Shown: positions 37,721 through 47,704, counted from the stretch's first letter. The stretch is DNA of 64,000 nucleotides from Paraglaciecola chathamensis S18K6 (GCA_000314955.1 BAEM01000059.1:90317-154316), one strand, 5' to 3'. Notes: a model not told the origin generated them from the sequence alone. Numbers and translations: made by a program.

Positions 37721-37760
37721 CCATTGTCGCTGAGTGATCACATATTAACGTGCAATGGCA

Positions 37761-39629
37761 TTAAAACTGATACTGCGCGCCAATGTAACCTGCTGCGCCC
37801 GATGTGTTATAGGTAGCAATGTCTTGATAGTTAGCATCAAATGCGTTTTCTAAACGTGCGCTTAAACTAAGGTTTTTATTAACCGAGTAACGGGCGCTCA
37901 CATCAACTACTTCATAACCTTCAAGTTCAACGCCATCAACTGAGTCATGAGATGAGCGCAGGCTAGCGGCTAACTTCCATGTGTTGTTATCGTAAAATAC
38001 GCTTACGCTGCCTGAGTTGCGCGGGCGACGGCGGCGCTGATCGCCAGCAGTATCTTCGGTGTCGTTGTAGGTGTAGTTGGCGCTAACACCAATCGTATCG
38101 GTTATTGCAATATCAGCGATGAGTTCAATGCCCTCAGAGGTGCTTTCGCCTAAATCTTGTAAGTAACCCGAAAAAGTGGCGAGATCAAAGTAAATGCTGT
38201 CTTCTATCTTTTGATCAAAGTAGGTGATTTCAAACTGCGAACCCGAGGCCAAAGCGTAGGTTAGACCGATCTCATAGCCTTTGGTGGTCTCTTCTTTTAA
38301 ATCCACCTCAGAAGCGGGCGCATAGGAGAAAGGACCTGTGTTGTAAGCGATTTCACTTAAACTCGGTGCTCTAAAACCAGTACCGTAAGCACCGCGAAGT
38401 TTTAATTCGTTATTACCAACTGCCCATATATAGGCACTGCTCAAACGATAACTGGTATGCTCGCCAAAATCTTCATTGTCGTCATGACGAACTCCAGCAG
38501 TAACAAAGAGGTTACTTATGACTTCACTCTGGTATTCAAGATAGTAACCGCGCTGAGTTCGGCTATCATCATCACTAGTGATTTTTTCTTGTTTCCAGTC
38601 GATGCCGTAGACTAAGTTGGCATTTTGATTTAACTCGGTACTGCCAAGATATTCAGCACGTTCAACGGTACCTTTGGTATCAAAGCTAGATAGGCCCTCG
38701 GTGATAAACTCGCGCTCGATGAAGCTTTTAGCGAGTGAAAATTGATGCTCTGAAGTGTTTGTGGAGTAGTTAGCGCTTACGCGTAAATCTGTTTGATCAA
38801 ACTCATTTTCACAGTCATTTGTAGAGCCGGCTGCACCAAAACACGAATCATATTCACCTTCTGCATTGGTGTTTCGAGCAACAAAATTCAGTTTTACCTG
38901 CTCATTCACTTGATAACCTAAGCGAGTGTGTAATGTCGTGTTGTCGTATCCGTCATCATCTTGGTTTTCAAGCGTTGTTACGCGAGAGTTAAAGCCATCG
39001 GTTGAGAAATCAGATGCGGCAAGGTAGTAATCGAATTTATCGGTTGAACCGCCGACATCAGCGGCTAAATTGGTCGCGTTATAACGCCCATATTCTGCAG
39101 ATACTTGACCTGACGGTGCGCCCACGCCATTCGCGGTTTCGATATTGATCACGCCGCCAGCATCAGCACCATACACTAAACCTTGGCTGCCACGGAGTAT
39201 TTCAACGCGGTTGATGTTGCTACTTTGTATTTGACCAAAGTTAGGGCCGACTTGTGTGGCTGTTGGGTCTGACACCTCGACGCCATCGATACGAACTTGG
39301 GTGCGGTAGCCTTCTTCACCACGAATTCGCAGGCTGGTTGTTGATCCGGCGCTACCATTGCTTGTCACAGTGATCGAGGGCTGAGTACGCAGTACATCGG
39401 CTAAATTTGCATAGCCACGGGTTTCAATTTCGTCTCGGGTCATTACGGATACAGAGGTAGCGACTTCACGAATAGGCATAGCCACGCGGCTAGAAACCAC
39501 TACCATGCGCTCAAGATTGCTGTCAGTTTCGTTAGCTGGGTTTGTTGATGTTGCGTCAGTGGTTTGCGCAATAGTCGGGCTAGCGGCTAGGGCAAACGAA
39601 ATAGCGATAGCCAATGGGCGGTGTTGCAT
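37761..39629 (-). CDS. btuB: TonB-dependent vitamin B12 receptor (BtuB-like)
   Basis: A 622-residue outer-membrane receptor with a signal peptide (LAIAISFALAASPTIAQ). A TonB box-like stretch (ERMVVVSSRV) is followed by a plug domain (SVSVMTRDEIETRGYANLAD) and a beta-barrel ending in the C-terminal Phe (YIGAQYQF). Length and the plug segment RIRGEEGYRTQVRIDGVEV fit the BtuB clade. The identification is strongly supported by the cobalamin riboswitch just upstream on the same strand. It imports cobalamin or corrinoids with TonB energy. GAGG lies about 8 bases before the ATG. No ABC transporter for B12 is adjacent. Confidence 0.88.
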   Translation of the reverse strand: MQHRPLAIAISFALAASPTIAQTTDATSTNPANETDSNLERMVVVSSRVAMPIREVATSVSVMTRDEIETRGYANLADVLRTQPSITVTSNGSAGSTTSLRIRGEEGYRTQVRIDGVEVSDPTATQVGPNFGQIQSSNINRVEILRGSQGLVYGADAGGVINIETANGVGAPSGQVSAEYGRYNATNLAADVGGSTDKFDYYLAASDFSTDGFNSRVTTLENQDDDGYDNTTLHTRLGYQVNEQVKLNFVARNTNAEGEYDSCFGAAGSTNDCENEFDQTDLRVSANYSTNTSEHQFSLAKSFIEREFITEGLSSFDTKGTVERAEYLGSTELNQNANLVYGIDWKQEKITSDDDSRTQRGYYLEYQSEVISNLFVTAGVRHDDNEDFGEHTSYRLSSAYIWAVGNNELKLRGAYGTGFRAPSLSEIAYNTGPFSYAPASEVDLKEETTKGYEIGLTYALASGSQFEITYFDQKIEDSIYFDLATFSGYLQDLGESTSEGIELIADIAITDTIGVSANYTYNDTEDTAGDQRRRRPRNSGSVSVFYDNNTWKLAASLRSSHDSVDGVELEGYEVVDVSARYSVNKNLSLSARLENAFDANYQDIATYNTSGAAGYIGAQYQF

Positions 39630-39825
39630 GTGTGTTCCTCAATCTGAATAAAGTTAACGATCGAAGGAGGGGTAAAATGCGTGAATTATAATAATCTTGC
39701 AGCTATATATAGCGATATTGCAGCGAAATGACGAAAGTCAGGTCAAAACTACATCAGCCAACAAGTTAATTTGATAGGTGCATTCTAATGAAGCCCTCCG
39801 CTTCATCCGTACATAACTAGTTCAT

Positions 39826-39945
39826 AGGCCGGTGTCGGGCTGGCATCTCAAAGGATGCATACCGTTGCGGGGGCAGCGATGGATTAACCTAGACAGCCAT
39901 GATTTGTCTGGCAACACCATACTTCCCGTTTACCCTGTTCAGTTG
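39826..39945 (-). promoter_or_regulatory. Cobalamin (adenosylcobalamin-type) riboswitch
   Basis: Read on the minus strand, the leader contains GGGAAgTATGGTG, CATGGCTG, the highly conserved core GCTGCCCCCGCAACGGTA (39861-39878) and a B12-box-like AGCCCGACACCGGCCT (39826-39841), in the order found in cobalamin riboswitches. It lies about 200 bases upstream of the btuB-like ATG and should lower receptor expression when B12 is plentiful. Just downstream, a hairpin at 39789-39805 (TGAAGC/GCTTCA around GGAGG) may be part of the expression platform, but has no T-run. Confidence 0.9.
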
Positions 39946-40156
39946 AAATGGCTCACAACCAACAGGCACCTAGAATAGCGGGCGAGACCATACAAACACT
40001 GGGCTACAAAGTCAATGAATAAGGCCACAAACCCATAAACTCAGCCGCAAATGAATACCCCCACGAAAATGTTTATTCCGTCACGCAAATATGAAAAGAG
40101 CTCGCGACCGTTTAAAAGGTTCGCGACCACTCAACACACCACCTCTATTTTTTATC

Positions 40157-40410
40157 ATTATCAAGACACCCATGATAAGAGGATTCAGAAATCGTTATTG
40201 AGACACCCATAACAAGGTGACTCCGTTATTGAGACACCCATGACAAGGTGACTCAGGGAGTAGTTAGCGGGACACTCATAATAACGTGTTCAGGCAACAT
40301 AAAGAAATCGTTATCAGGACACCCATAACAAGATGATTCAGAAATCGTTATCGGGACATCCATGACAAGGTGACTCCGTTATCGAGACACCCATGATAAA
40401 TTGGTTCGGT
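40157..40410. repeat. Degenerate tandem array of seven hairpin units
   Basis: Seven head-to-tail units of about 31-46 bases share the pattern CGTTATyGrGACACCCATrA followed by CAAGGTGACTC. Within each unit GAGACACC can pair with GGTGACTC around a short A/T loop, so the array would form a row of small hairpins. Units are unequal and partly eroded, and some carry an extra AGAAAT linker. It is not a CRISPR, because there are no constant repeats separated by unique spacers of uniform length. It lies between the cobalamin riboswitch and the 75-bp repeat. No other feature is seen at 39946-40156. Confidence 0.75.
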
Positions 40411-40477
40411 ATTTTGTGAGTTAGATAAATTAGTCGGCAAGAGCACCAGTCTCTCGGCGTTTTTGATGAGGAGAATT

Positions 40478-40552
40478 AGGTAAAGGCGTTCTGCGCGAAC
40501 GCCTAAAGAGAGGCTAGATTTATTGCCTGTATCCGATTTGCTTACAACCCTA
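40478..40552. repeat. 75-bp direct repeat, left copy (palindrome-containing)
   Basis: Identical over 75 bases to 59181-59255 and in the same orientation. It begins AGGTAAAGGCGTTCTGCGCG and contains the perfect 8-bp stem AGGCGTTC/GAACGCCT with a TGCGC loop. The two copies bracket the mannan locus. The identity stops abruptly at both ends. It may be an attachment-site-like duplication or a REP-type element. Confidence 0.85.
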
Positions 40553-40728
40553 GCTTACAAAGCTAAGTGCATTCTTGTATATACCTTCTGCTATTTGGTG
40601 TTGGCTTACAGCTGTTTATATCAATTCAAATATGAAGGATATGATATTAACCATTTTTATCGTAGGTTAAAAATTAGTTAAAAAAAGGTTGTTTTTCACT
40701 TTGTTTAACATTAAATTAACCATAATTG

Positions 40729-40742
40729 TTAAACCGGTTCAC
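40729..40742. promoter_or_regulatory. Partial LacI-type operator upstream of the GH26 gene
   Basis: TTAAACCGGTTCAC keeps the AACCGGTT core and one good half-site of the TGAACCGGTTCA palindrome. It lies 40 bases upstream of the full operator and may allow cooperative binding or looping. Confidence 0.45.
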
Positions 40743-40779
40743 CCATTGCAGTATGAGTTTCCGGTTTTTTTATAAGATA

Positions 40780-40799
40780 AAAATGAACCGGTTCATTTT
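40780..40799. promoter_or_regulatory. LacI-type operator upstream of the GH26 mannanase gene
   Basis: A perfect 20-bp palindrome, AAAATGAACCGGTTCATTTT, 114 bases before the GH26 start. The same TGAACCGGTTCA core recurs before the mannose isomerase operon, and before the symporter operon, so it is the likely binding site of the LacI regulator encoded at 51931-52935. Confidence 0.75.
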
Positions 40800-40912
40800 G
40801 TTGTTGAATAGTTGCCGAGTCAGAAAATATGCTTAGCACACAGCATTGACGTAGTCGGCAATCCCTTTAATAGAACGAATAAATAAAAAGAAAAATTGAG
40901 GTAAGAGTCCTT

Positions 40913-43900
40913 ATGTTTAATCAAAGTAATTCATTCTCTCGCTGTGTATTGGGGGTGTCGGTTGCCCTAGGGTTAAGTGGCTGCTTAGGAGGTGAGAGTC
41001 TCAATACAGAATCGGCTACTTACGTACCTGAGTCTCGCCCCTTATACGTTATTGCTCCTGCTGATATTGAAGTGAAACCCGGTGATGATGTGACGATTTC
41101 TGGTCGATTGGTGGGGACAACTGACGGACAAACTGTAGTTTGGAGCCAAATCAGCGGAACTGCGGTTTCGATTACTGACCCGAGCGCTGCAACATTAACG
41201 TTTTCAGTTCCAGATAGCATTCGCTCTGACAAGTTAGTGTTTCAGATCTCGGCTATAAACGCAGATGGCAGCGCTGCGACCAATGAAGATGGTGAGGCGA
41301 TTATTGATATCGTTGAAATTACAGTGTTCGACCCAGACTCTGTCATCACATTAGATGTAAGTGCTGATAGCGCAACGTTAAACGGTGCGACCTTAGTCGT
41401 TGAGGGTGATGATATGTTCGTCGCGGGAGCGATGAGCGATACCCATACTGCGGATATAGAGCCAGGTATGTCGGTAACTTTTAATATTGACGATCAAGTG
41501 GGTTTTTACACGTTAAACGTGCGTTATTTGATCCCTACAGACTACGGTGGAAAGATGGCATCGGCCATTGTCAACGGTGTCACGTATGATTTTGAGTTTA
41601 GTGCGACAGGGCAGTGGGAAGAGCTACGTGTCGGTGTTGTTAAACTAACCGACGGTGAGAACACTATCGAGGTTGGAGGGGGATGGAACTATTATCGTAT
41701 TGACGGTATTTCTCTTATCCCTGCTGCAGCACCCGCTGAACCTTTGCCAGTTGCACCAACATTAGTTAACGCGAATGCCAGCGATGAAGCCCTTGCATTA
41801 ATGAGTTTGCTTAGCGAAAACTACGCTAAAGCGACCCTCTCCGGTCAGACGGAATTCCCGCGTAAAGTTGATGATGACTTTCCACTTACTGAAACCAACA
41901 AAATCATTCAGGCCACAGGCGATGACGCTCCCGCTATCGTAGCGTTTGACTACATGAATTATTCTGCTTCTTATGCGGGGGCTGATGGCAGTGCCGAAGG
42001 CCTCACAGAGGCGATGATTGCCGCGCACAAAAATCAAAATGCCATATTATCTGCGCTTTTTCACTGGCGGGCTCCTAGCGGCAATGCGGGCACGGGAGAT
42101 GGTAGCTTCTATACGGATAGCACGACCTTCAATTTTGCCGCTGCCTTAGCTGATCCCGATGGTGCAGATTACGCTGCGTTGTTGGAAGACATAGATACGG
42201 TTGCTACAGAACTTAAAAAGCTAGCTGATGCAGGCATCCCAGTAATTTGGCGCCCATTGCATGAAGCGGAAGGTGGTTGGTTCTGGTGGGGCGATCAGGG
42301 AGCCAGCGAATACAAAAAACTATGGATGTTAATGTATCAACGTATGACCGATATGCACGGTTTGAATAACCTTATCTGGGTATTCACTCACACAGATGGC
42401 TTGTCCGAAGATTGGTACCCAGGAGATGAGTACGTCGATATTGTCGGGTTTGACGGGTACGGCGAGCCAAAAAATGACGATACGTTAACGTTTACTAGCC
42501 AGTACTCCACTCTTAAGGAGCGATTCGATGGCAAAAAGCTGGTGGCATTAACAGAAACAGGCACCATTCCTGATGTGGCCTTGATGCACGAACAAAATGC
42601 TTGGTGGTCGTTTTTCATAACCTGGAACTCTGAAACCTGGAACAGCGACTCTGTCATTGGCCCCCAAGGAGCTGACCCAGTAGAAATTGATGAAAATTAC
42701 GCCTATGACGGTGTCATCAATCTAGCAGACTTACCCGGAGGGCGACAAAAAGTCAGTGGCACTTTTGCTAACTTTGAATCAGACGTGTATGGCTGGGAAG
42801 CACAATTGAATTGGTCCCCTACTGAGGGGATAACTACCAGCACGAACTGGGCCGCTAGTGGGCAAAATTCCCTCGTATTAAGCAAAGACATGACTCAGGC
42901 TGATGCGCTCGACAATGTTGTATTTCAGACCTATCCAGCAAACGGTATAGATGTAACTGACGTCGGTACCTTAAGTATCAAGGTAAATGCTATTAATGCA
43001 GGCACAAATGTCAACGCGCATATATTTTTTAAAGCACCTGATGGCGTAGAGAGTTGGCCAGAGGCGGTAGCGGTATCTGAGGGCGGCACTGAGCTTACAA
43101 TTGACACCACTGACATCGATTTAATTACTGGTTTAGGCGTGCGCTTTCAAGGGCTAGATGGCACAGCTACTGAGGCACAATATCTTATTGATGACGTGCG
43201 CCTAGATGGCAACCAAATCTATGACTTTGAGCCGGATCCGATGGGATGGGCAGCGCAGGTAAATTGGAGCAACACCTCTGGTATTACGTTATCGCGAGAC
43301 TGGTCAAGCGATGGTGCGCAATCTTTGGCCTTCGTAAAAGACTTGTCGGCGCTGGGTGTCTCAGAGAATGTAGTGATGCAAACGTACCCTGAAGGTGGAA
43401 TTGACGTAGCGGATAAGTCGACGCTTACGTTACACGCTTATACTGCCGATTCCTGTGCTGCTACAGACGCCCATATTTTCTTTAAAGCGCCAGACGGCGT
43501 CGAAAGTTGGCCCGATGCGGTGGCAGTTGGGGCTGACGGTGTGGAGTTATCGATCGATGTGGCAGAGATTGCACACATAGATGGTTTGGGAGTGCGTTTT
43601 AATTCTGTTGATAGCGCAGCTACAAACGCTAAATTTTATATCGATAATATTCAATTGGACGGCGCGAACATTATGAGCTTTGAAGATACTAGCGGCTTTG
43701 AGTTGCAAGTAAATTGGGTTCCAGCATCTGGCTTACAGCGTTCCACCGAATGGACGGCAAGTGGGAAGTACTCATTGGCTGGTGCGGTGCAGATTGCTGA
43801 TGGTGATGAGGTCGTTATACAGAATTATCCCCTAGGCGGTGTGCTATTGGGCGATGAGGTTACAGCCTTAACGCTCACAGCCTTTATACCGGGTGCCAGT

Positions 43901-44104
43901 AGCACAGCAACGGCTAAGTTATGGGCTAAGGATAAAGACGGTACATGGCGAGATGCAGGGGCTGTGCCCATGACCGCTCAAGGTACCCAGCTGAGTTTAG
44001 ATATTGCCGATTTAACAGAAATTCAAGGATTTGGTGTGCAGTTTCAGGGGTTAAGTGACACTGAAGGTACATTTTTTATCGACGATGTGAAGTTTACCCA
44101 ATAA
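40913..44104 (+). CDS. Lipoprotein GH26 beta-mannanase with CBM modules
   Basis: A 1063-residue surface lipoprotein; the lipobox is LSGC, at about residues 21-24. In order: an Ig/PKD-like domain (about 40-145; VVWSQISGT), a CBM35/CBM6-like beta-sandwich (about 150-275; GWNYYRIDGISLIP), the GH26 catalytic domain (about 285-600), and three repeated modules of about 150 residues (617-768, 769-918, 919-1063), each starting with F(E/D)-x-GW/F..NW and ending in IDD/N. The catalytic acid/base is probably Glu451 in RPLHEAEGGWFWWG and the nucleophile Glu548 in LVALTETG. It cleaves beta-1,4-mannan outside the cell. The C-terminal modules look like CBM11/CBM27-type binding domains. It is preceded by a LacI-type operator and followed by the TonB receptor. 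Confidence 0.92.
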   Translation: MFNQSNSFSRCVLGVSVALGLSGCLGGESLNTESATYVPESRPLYVIAPADIEVKPGDDVTISGRLVGTTDGQTVVWSQISGTAVSITDPSAATLTFSVPDSIRSDKLVFQISAINADGSAATNEDGEAIIDIVEITVFDPDSVITLDVSADSATLNGATLVVEGDDMFVAGAMSDTHTADIEPGMSVTFNIDDQVGFYTLNVRYLIPTDYGGKMASAIVNGVTYDFEFSATGQWEELRVGVVKLTDGENTIEVGGGWNYYRIDGISLIPAAAPAEPLPVAPTLVNANASDEALALMSLLSENYAKATLSGQTEFPRKVDDDFPLTETNKIIQATGDDAPAIVAFDYMNYSASYAGADGSAEGLTEAMIAAHKNQNAILSALFHWRAPSGNAGTGDGSFYTDSTTFNFAAALADPDGADYAALLEDIDTVATELKKLADAGIPVIWRPLHEAEGGWFWWGDQGASEYKKLWMLMYQRMTDMHGLNNLIWVFTHTDGLSEDWYPGDEYVDIVGFDGYGEPKNDDTLTFTSQYSTLKERFDGKKLVALTETGTIPDVALMHEQNAWWSFFITWNSETWNSDSVIGPQGADPVEIDENYAYDGVINLADLPGGRQKVSGTFANFESDVYGWEAQLNWSPTEGITTSTNWAASGQNSLVLSKDMTQADALDNVVFQTYPANGIDVTDVGTLSIKVNAINAGTNVNAHIFFKAPDGVESWPEAVAVSEGGTELTIDTTDIDLITGLGVRFQGLDGTATEAQYLIDDVRLDGNQIYDFEPDPMGWAAQVNWSNTSGITLSRDWSSDGAQSLAFVKDLSALGVSENVVMQTYPEGGIDVADKSTLTLHAYTADSCAATDAHIFFKAPDGVESWPDAVAVGADGVELSIDVAEIAHIDGLGVRFNSVDSAATNAKFYIDNIQLDGANIMSFEDTSGFELQVNWVPASGLQRSTEWTASGKYSLAGAVQIADGDEVVIQNYPLGGVLLGDEVTALTLTAFIPGASSTATAKLWAKDKDGTWRDAGAVPMTAQGTQLSLDIADLTEIQGFGVQFQGLSDTEGTFFIDDVKFTQ

Positions 44105-44244
44105 GCCCAAGTGGCATGGCTGCCGCGACCGACCTTAATAAGCATCGCGGCGAACAAACAGCAGTGAATGTGCCGCGACAATATGGCGCATCAATTAGCA
44201 CAGCACTACTTGTGCTTAAGAATTCAGAGGTTAAGGATATTTTT

Positions 44245-47200
44245 ATGAACCACATACAACACACTAAGCGAAATTTTAACAAGCAAAAACTGGCTATATG
44301 CGTAGGACTCGGTTTATTGAATTCAGTCTTTACTGTGCATGCGCAAGAAGTTGAAGCGTCCGCCACTCAACCTGATGACGCGCTTGAAGTGATTGAAGTT
44401 CGTGGTCTAAAGAGTTCATTGATCCAATCGATGAACAACAAGCGTTTTTCAAATACTATCACTGACTCCATTACTGCAACTGACATCGGAAAACTGCCTG
44501 ACGTCACAATCGCTGATTCCCTGCAACGAATCACAGGTGTGCAAATTAACCGCTCAGGCGGGGAGGGGACCTCGGTAAATATCCGTGGTGTCGGTCAAGT
44601 GGGGACGACCCTTAACGGAGAACAGATGCTCTCTGCTAGCGCAGTTACCACTGTACAGCCTAATTTTACGGATATCCCGTCAACTATGGTATCTGGTTTA
44701 GATGTATACAAGTCTCGTGAAGCAAAACAAATTTCGTCTGGCACGTCTGGGGTTATTGATCTTAAAACTTACCGACCATTTAAGCTTGATGACGGTTTTA
44801 CCTTTAATGCAAAAGCTGAATTGACCGATGGTTCTATGGGTGATGAAACAGACGAACTAGTCTCAGCCTTCGTTGGATATAATCATGATCGCGATTTTGG
44901 TTTTACTTTAAACGTATCCGTTTCAAATAAAAACTTAGCAGATTATGTTATCGGATCTACGGGTAATGATTGGGGGTTTGCAGCAACTGAGGCTTCAACC
45001 TTTGCGCAAAACAACGTTGATGCCAATGGAAATGGTAGTACCGACGATACGTATTATGCATTTCAAGGGCACCAAGCGGCTAATCAATATATTGCACGGG
45101 ACCGCGTAGGTGTAAATGGTTCATTTCAGTGGCAAGTAGCTGATCGCGTAGAACTGGTCGCCGATGTTTTTTACACGCAAATGGATGAATTACAAACTCA
45201 AGCAGCATTTATTGCGGCCCAAGCGTGGCAGGGGGTGACAGGTTGGTTCACCCCGACCTCCAGCGGTTTTACAGCACATCCGCATCAAACGAAAAATGCT
45301 GATGGCAGTATTAATACACTGCCTGGTAGCTTTAATTCGTTTAGCGCTGGGGTGTTACAATCGAGGCGCAATATGGCGCATTCTGAAGCAAACGCTATCG
45401 ATCGCGAGGCATTAAATACTAACCTTGAGTTAAATTTTGATTTGACGGACAACCTTTCTGGGTCGGTGCGTTGGGTGCACGGCAAAGCGACTGATGACAA
45501 TGCGTTAAGTGTTGTAGATTCATACATAAATAGCGGTTCACAAGTAAATGCAACCTATAAAGGTGAGGGCGGCGTAGCCCTGAGCGATGTAAACCCGTGG
45601 GGTTATGATGGTCAGTTCGCTCAACTACCAGACGGCACAGAGGTGGAAGACTTCACCATGATCCCGATTGGTATTGAATATACAGGGTCTAGTCAAGTAT
45701 GGGATTTACCTACTACGCATATTATAGATGGACAAGAAGTTAACGAGATATTCGGCAGTAATATAGCTCGTTATTCGGCGACATCAGCGAATTTAACCGG
45801 TGCCCAAAAAGAAGCTGAATTAGACGTGCTGCGCTTAGACGGAAAGTATGTGTTCGATGATCTTGGGCCGGTTGTTTCTAGTGAATTTGGGATCCGTTAC
45901 GGTAAGCGGGATGTAACACAATTGTCTTGGATTGGCGGTGTGGCGCGAACCAATCAATATGGTGATGCATTTTTATCACGTTGGAAGGACAGTGCGAGTC
46001 AGGCACCGGAAACGTTAGAATCGTTTATTGATCCCATTTCATTTGAATCATTAGATCAAAAGGGCCTCATTACGCAAATAAGTGATTTTCAAGGGGCAAG
46101 CGGCTTAGGCACTTTGTATTTTGTTGACCCTGATAAAATGTCAGACCCGCTGGCGTGGCACAACGAGGTGTACGGGCAAAATATTCAGTCTCCGGATGGC
46201 GCAAACTCCTACGACTTAACCGAAAAAAATAGTGAAGCCTATGTCCAGTTAAACCTTGATGGTGAGTTAGGTGAAATGCCTTACCGAGGAAACGTAGGTC
46301 TGCGTTATGTGAAGACTGAGCTAGACATTAACCAATCTGAACTCGGTACTAGTGGCACTGCAACTTATAACGGTGTGTCTTATATTTTATCTGGTGCATT
46401 AGGGATGTTACCACCTACGGCAGCATTGCTTAATACTGAGCGTGAATACTCCGATGTTTTGCCTTCTGTTAATTTGTCGCTCAACTTAACAGATGAGCAA
46501 ATATTGCGTTTTTCATACAGTAAAACCGTGACACCGCATGACACTAACAATTTAGCAGGTGGGATAAACGTGACACGAGTGTTAGCGTGTGACCTGCAGG
46601 AGCCAGACGGCACCAGTATTTTCTGTGCAACTCAAGCTACGCAACAGGGTAACCCGCAACTTGACCCATGGCGTTCAACCAATTATGACGTTTCATATGA
46701 GTGGTATTTTAGTGAGTCGGGCATGTTGAGTGTAGCGGCGTTTTATATCGACATAGAGTCATTTATCGGAAATACCACTGTGCAGCTTGCGCTTGAAGAC
46801 AGTGACGGTGTTGTTCGAGGTTATAACCTAGAGACCGGGGAATTTACCGGTACCGTACCTACAACAACTAAAGGCAATGTGGACGGCGGTAGCGTAAAAG
46901 GAATTGAGATCGGCTATCAGCAAGGCTTTGATTTCTTAGACGGTATCTGGCGAAACTTTGGCATTACCGCTAACTATACTTACTCGCCGAGTGAAAGTGG
47001 TGATACCGATTATTATGGTGAGAGTACACCAATGCTCGATAATTCAGAGCATCAAGCAAACTTTGCTCTTTGGTACGAAAACGACGCGTTACAAGGGCGT
47101 ATTGCGGCTAATTATCGCAGTAAAACCTTTATGTCTGTACGTCGCTTAGGTAGCTATGAACTAGCGAAATTTATCGAACCGACATTATATCTTGATGCGT

Positions 47201-47358
47201 CTGTTAGTTATGATTTCAACGAGAACTTATCAGTGTCGTTGCAAGGCACTAACCTAACGGAAGAGACGCGAGATACCTACCTACAATGGGAAGATTTAAT
47301 TGATAAGCGCTACATTAATGAGCGTCGATTCACACTAGGTGCTCAATATCGTTTTTAA
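44245..47358 (+). CDS. TonB-dependent receptor for manno-oligosaccharides (TIGR01782-like)
   Basis: A receptor of about 1037 residues. The signal peptide (KLAICVGLGLLNSVFTVHAQ) is followed by a TonB box (LEVIEVRGLKSSLIQSMNNK) and a plug domain (ITATDIGKLPDVTIADSLQR, then ITGVQINR), typical of the large TonB receptors of Alteromonadales that import carbohydrates. The barrel ends in YRF. The position directly after the GH26 gene indicates manno-oligosaccharides as ligand. An upstream start at 44116 is possible, but would put 43 odd residues before the signal peptide; the ATG at 44245 has AAGGA 7 bases upstream, so I chose it. No SusD partner is present, as expected in gammaproteobacteria. Confidence 0.9.
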   Translation: MNHIQHTKRNFNKQKLAICVGLGLLNSVFTVHAQEVEASATQPDDALEVIEVRGLKSSLIQSMNNKRFSNTITDSITATDIGKLPDVTIADSLQRITGVQINRSGGEGTSVNIRGVGQVGTTLNGEQMLSASAVTTVQPNFTDIPSTMVSGLDVYKSREAKQISSGTSGVIDLKTYRPFKLDDGFTFNAKAELTDGSMGDETDELVSAFVGYNHDRDFGFTLNVSVSNKNLADYVIGSTGNDWGFAATEASTFAQNNVDANGNGSTDDTYYAFQGHQAANQYIARDRVGVNGSFQWQVADRVELVADVFYTQMDELQTQAAFIAAQAWQGVTGWFTPTSSGFTAHPHQTKNADGSINTLPGSFNSFSAGVLQSRRNMAHSEANAIDREALNTNLELNFDLTDNLSGSVRWVHGKATDDNALSVVDSYINSGSQVNATYKGEGGVALSDVNPWGYDGQFAQLPDGTEVEDFTMIPIGIEYTGSSQVWDLPTTHIIDGQEVNEIFGSNIARYSATSANLTGAQKEAELDVLRLDGKYVFDDLGPVVSSEFGIRYGKRDVTQLSWIGGVARTNQYGDAFLSRWKDSASQAPETLESFIDPISFESLDQKGLITQISDFQGASGLGTLYFVDPDKMSDPLAWHNEVYGQNIQSPDGANSYDLTEKNSEAYVQLNLDGELGEMPYRGNVGLRYVKTELDINQSELGTSGTATYNGVSYILSGALGMLPPTAALLNTEREYSDVLPSVNLSLNLTDEQILRFSYSKTVTPHDTNNLAGGINVTRVLACDLQEPDGTSIFCATQATQQGNPQLDPWRSTNYDVSYEWYFSESGMLSVAAFYIDIESFIGNTTVQLALEDSDGVVRGYNLETGEFTGTVPTTTKGNVDGGSVKGIEIGYQQGFDFLDGIWRNFGITANYTYSPSESGDTDYYGESTPMLDNSEHQANFALWYENDALQGRIAANYRSKTFMSVRRLGSYELAKFIEPTLYLDASVSYDFNENLSVSLQGTNLTEETRDTYLQWEDLIDKRYINERRFTLGAQYRF

Positions 47359-47367
47359 CCTTTCGGA

Positions 47368-47646
47368 GCATTGTATGTTAATAAGTGACCACTCAACGAA
47401 AGTGTAAAATAGCGCAAACAAGGTGCATGACTGAATGAATGGTTGTTCCGTTTCCAAGTCATGCAATGAAGTGTCAGTTCTTTAAAACTGGCCTGCGAGA
47501 AATGCCCCAGCGGCTTTTGCTCTGCGTTATCATTATTTGAAATATTTCACTATGTGAAAGGAAGCAACCCTTACTACATAGCGATGCATTAATCAAAAAA
47601 ACGCTGGACGCATTCAGGGTGAGGGCTTATCAATGCAAATAGGTAT
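47368..47646. repeat. Degenerate copy of the 266-bp MITE-like repeat
   Basis: It aligns along its whole length with the three other copies, but with many changes, eroded ends and an insertion (around AATATTTCACTATG) near 47540. It starts close behind the TonB receptor stop. Same orientation as the others. Confidence 0.75.
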
Positions 47647-47664
47647 TAGAATAGCGAGAGGTTG

Positions 47665-47703
47665 AAAAAGCCCCTTTTAATCTTTGATTAAAAGGGGCTT
47701 TTT
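47665..47703. terminator. Strong bidirectional terminator after the TonB receptor
   Basis: AAAAAGCCCCTTTTAATC and GATTAAAAGGGGCTTTTT are perfect 18-base arms with a 3-base loop. A and T runs on either edge allow termination in both directions, between the rightward receptor and the leftward Nudix gene. Confidence 0.85.
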
Positions 47704-47704
47704 A

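Noticed and set aside
40157..40410. CRISPR array
   Set aside because: Units are contiguous and degenerate, with no unique spacers of even length and no cas genes nearby.
44116..44244. N-terminal extension of the TonB receptor
   Set aside because: It would put 43 residues before a clear signal peptide; the ATG at 44245 has AAGGA at the right distance.
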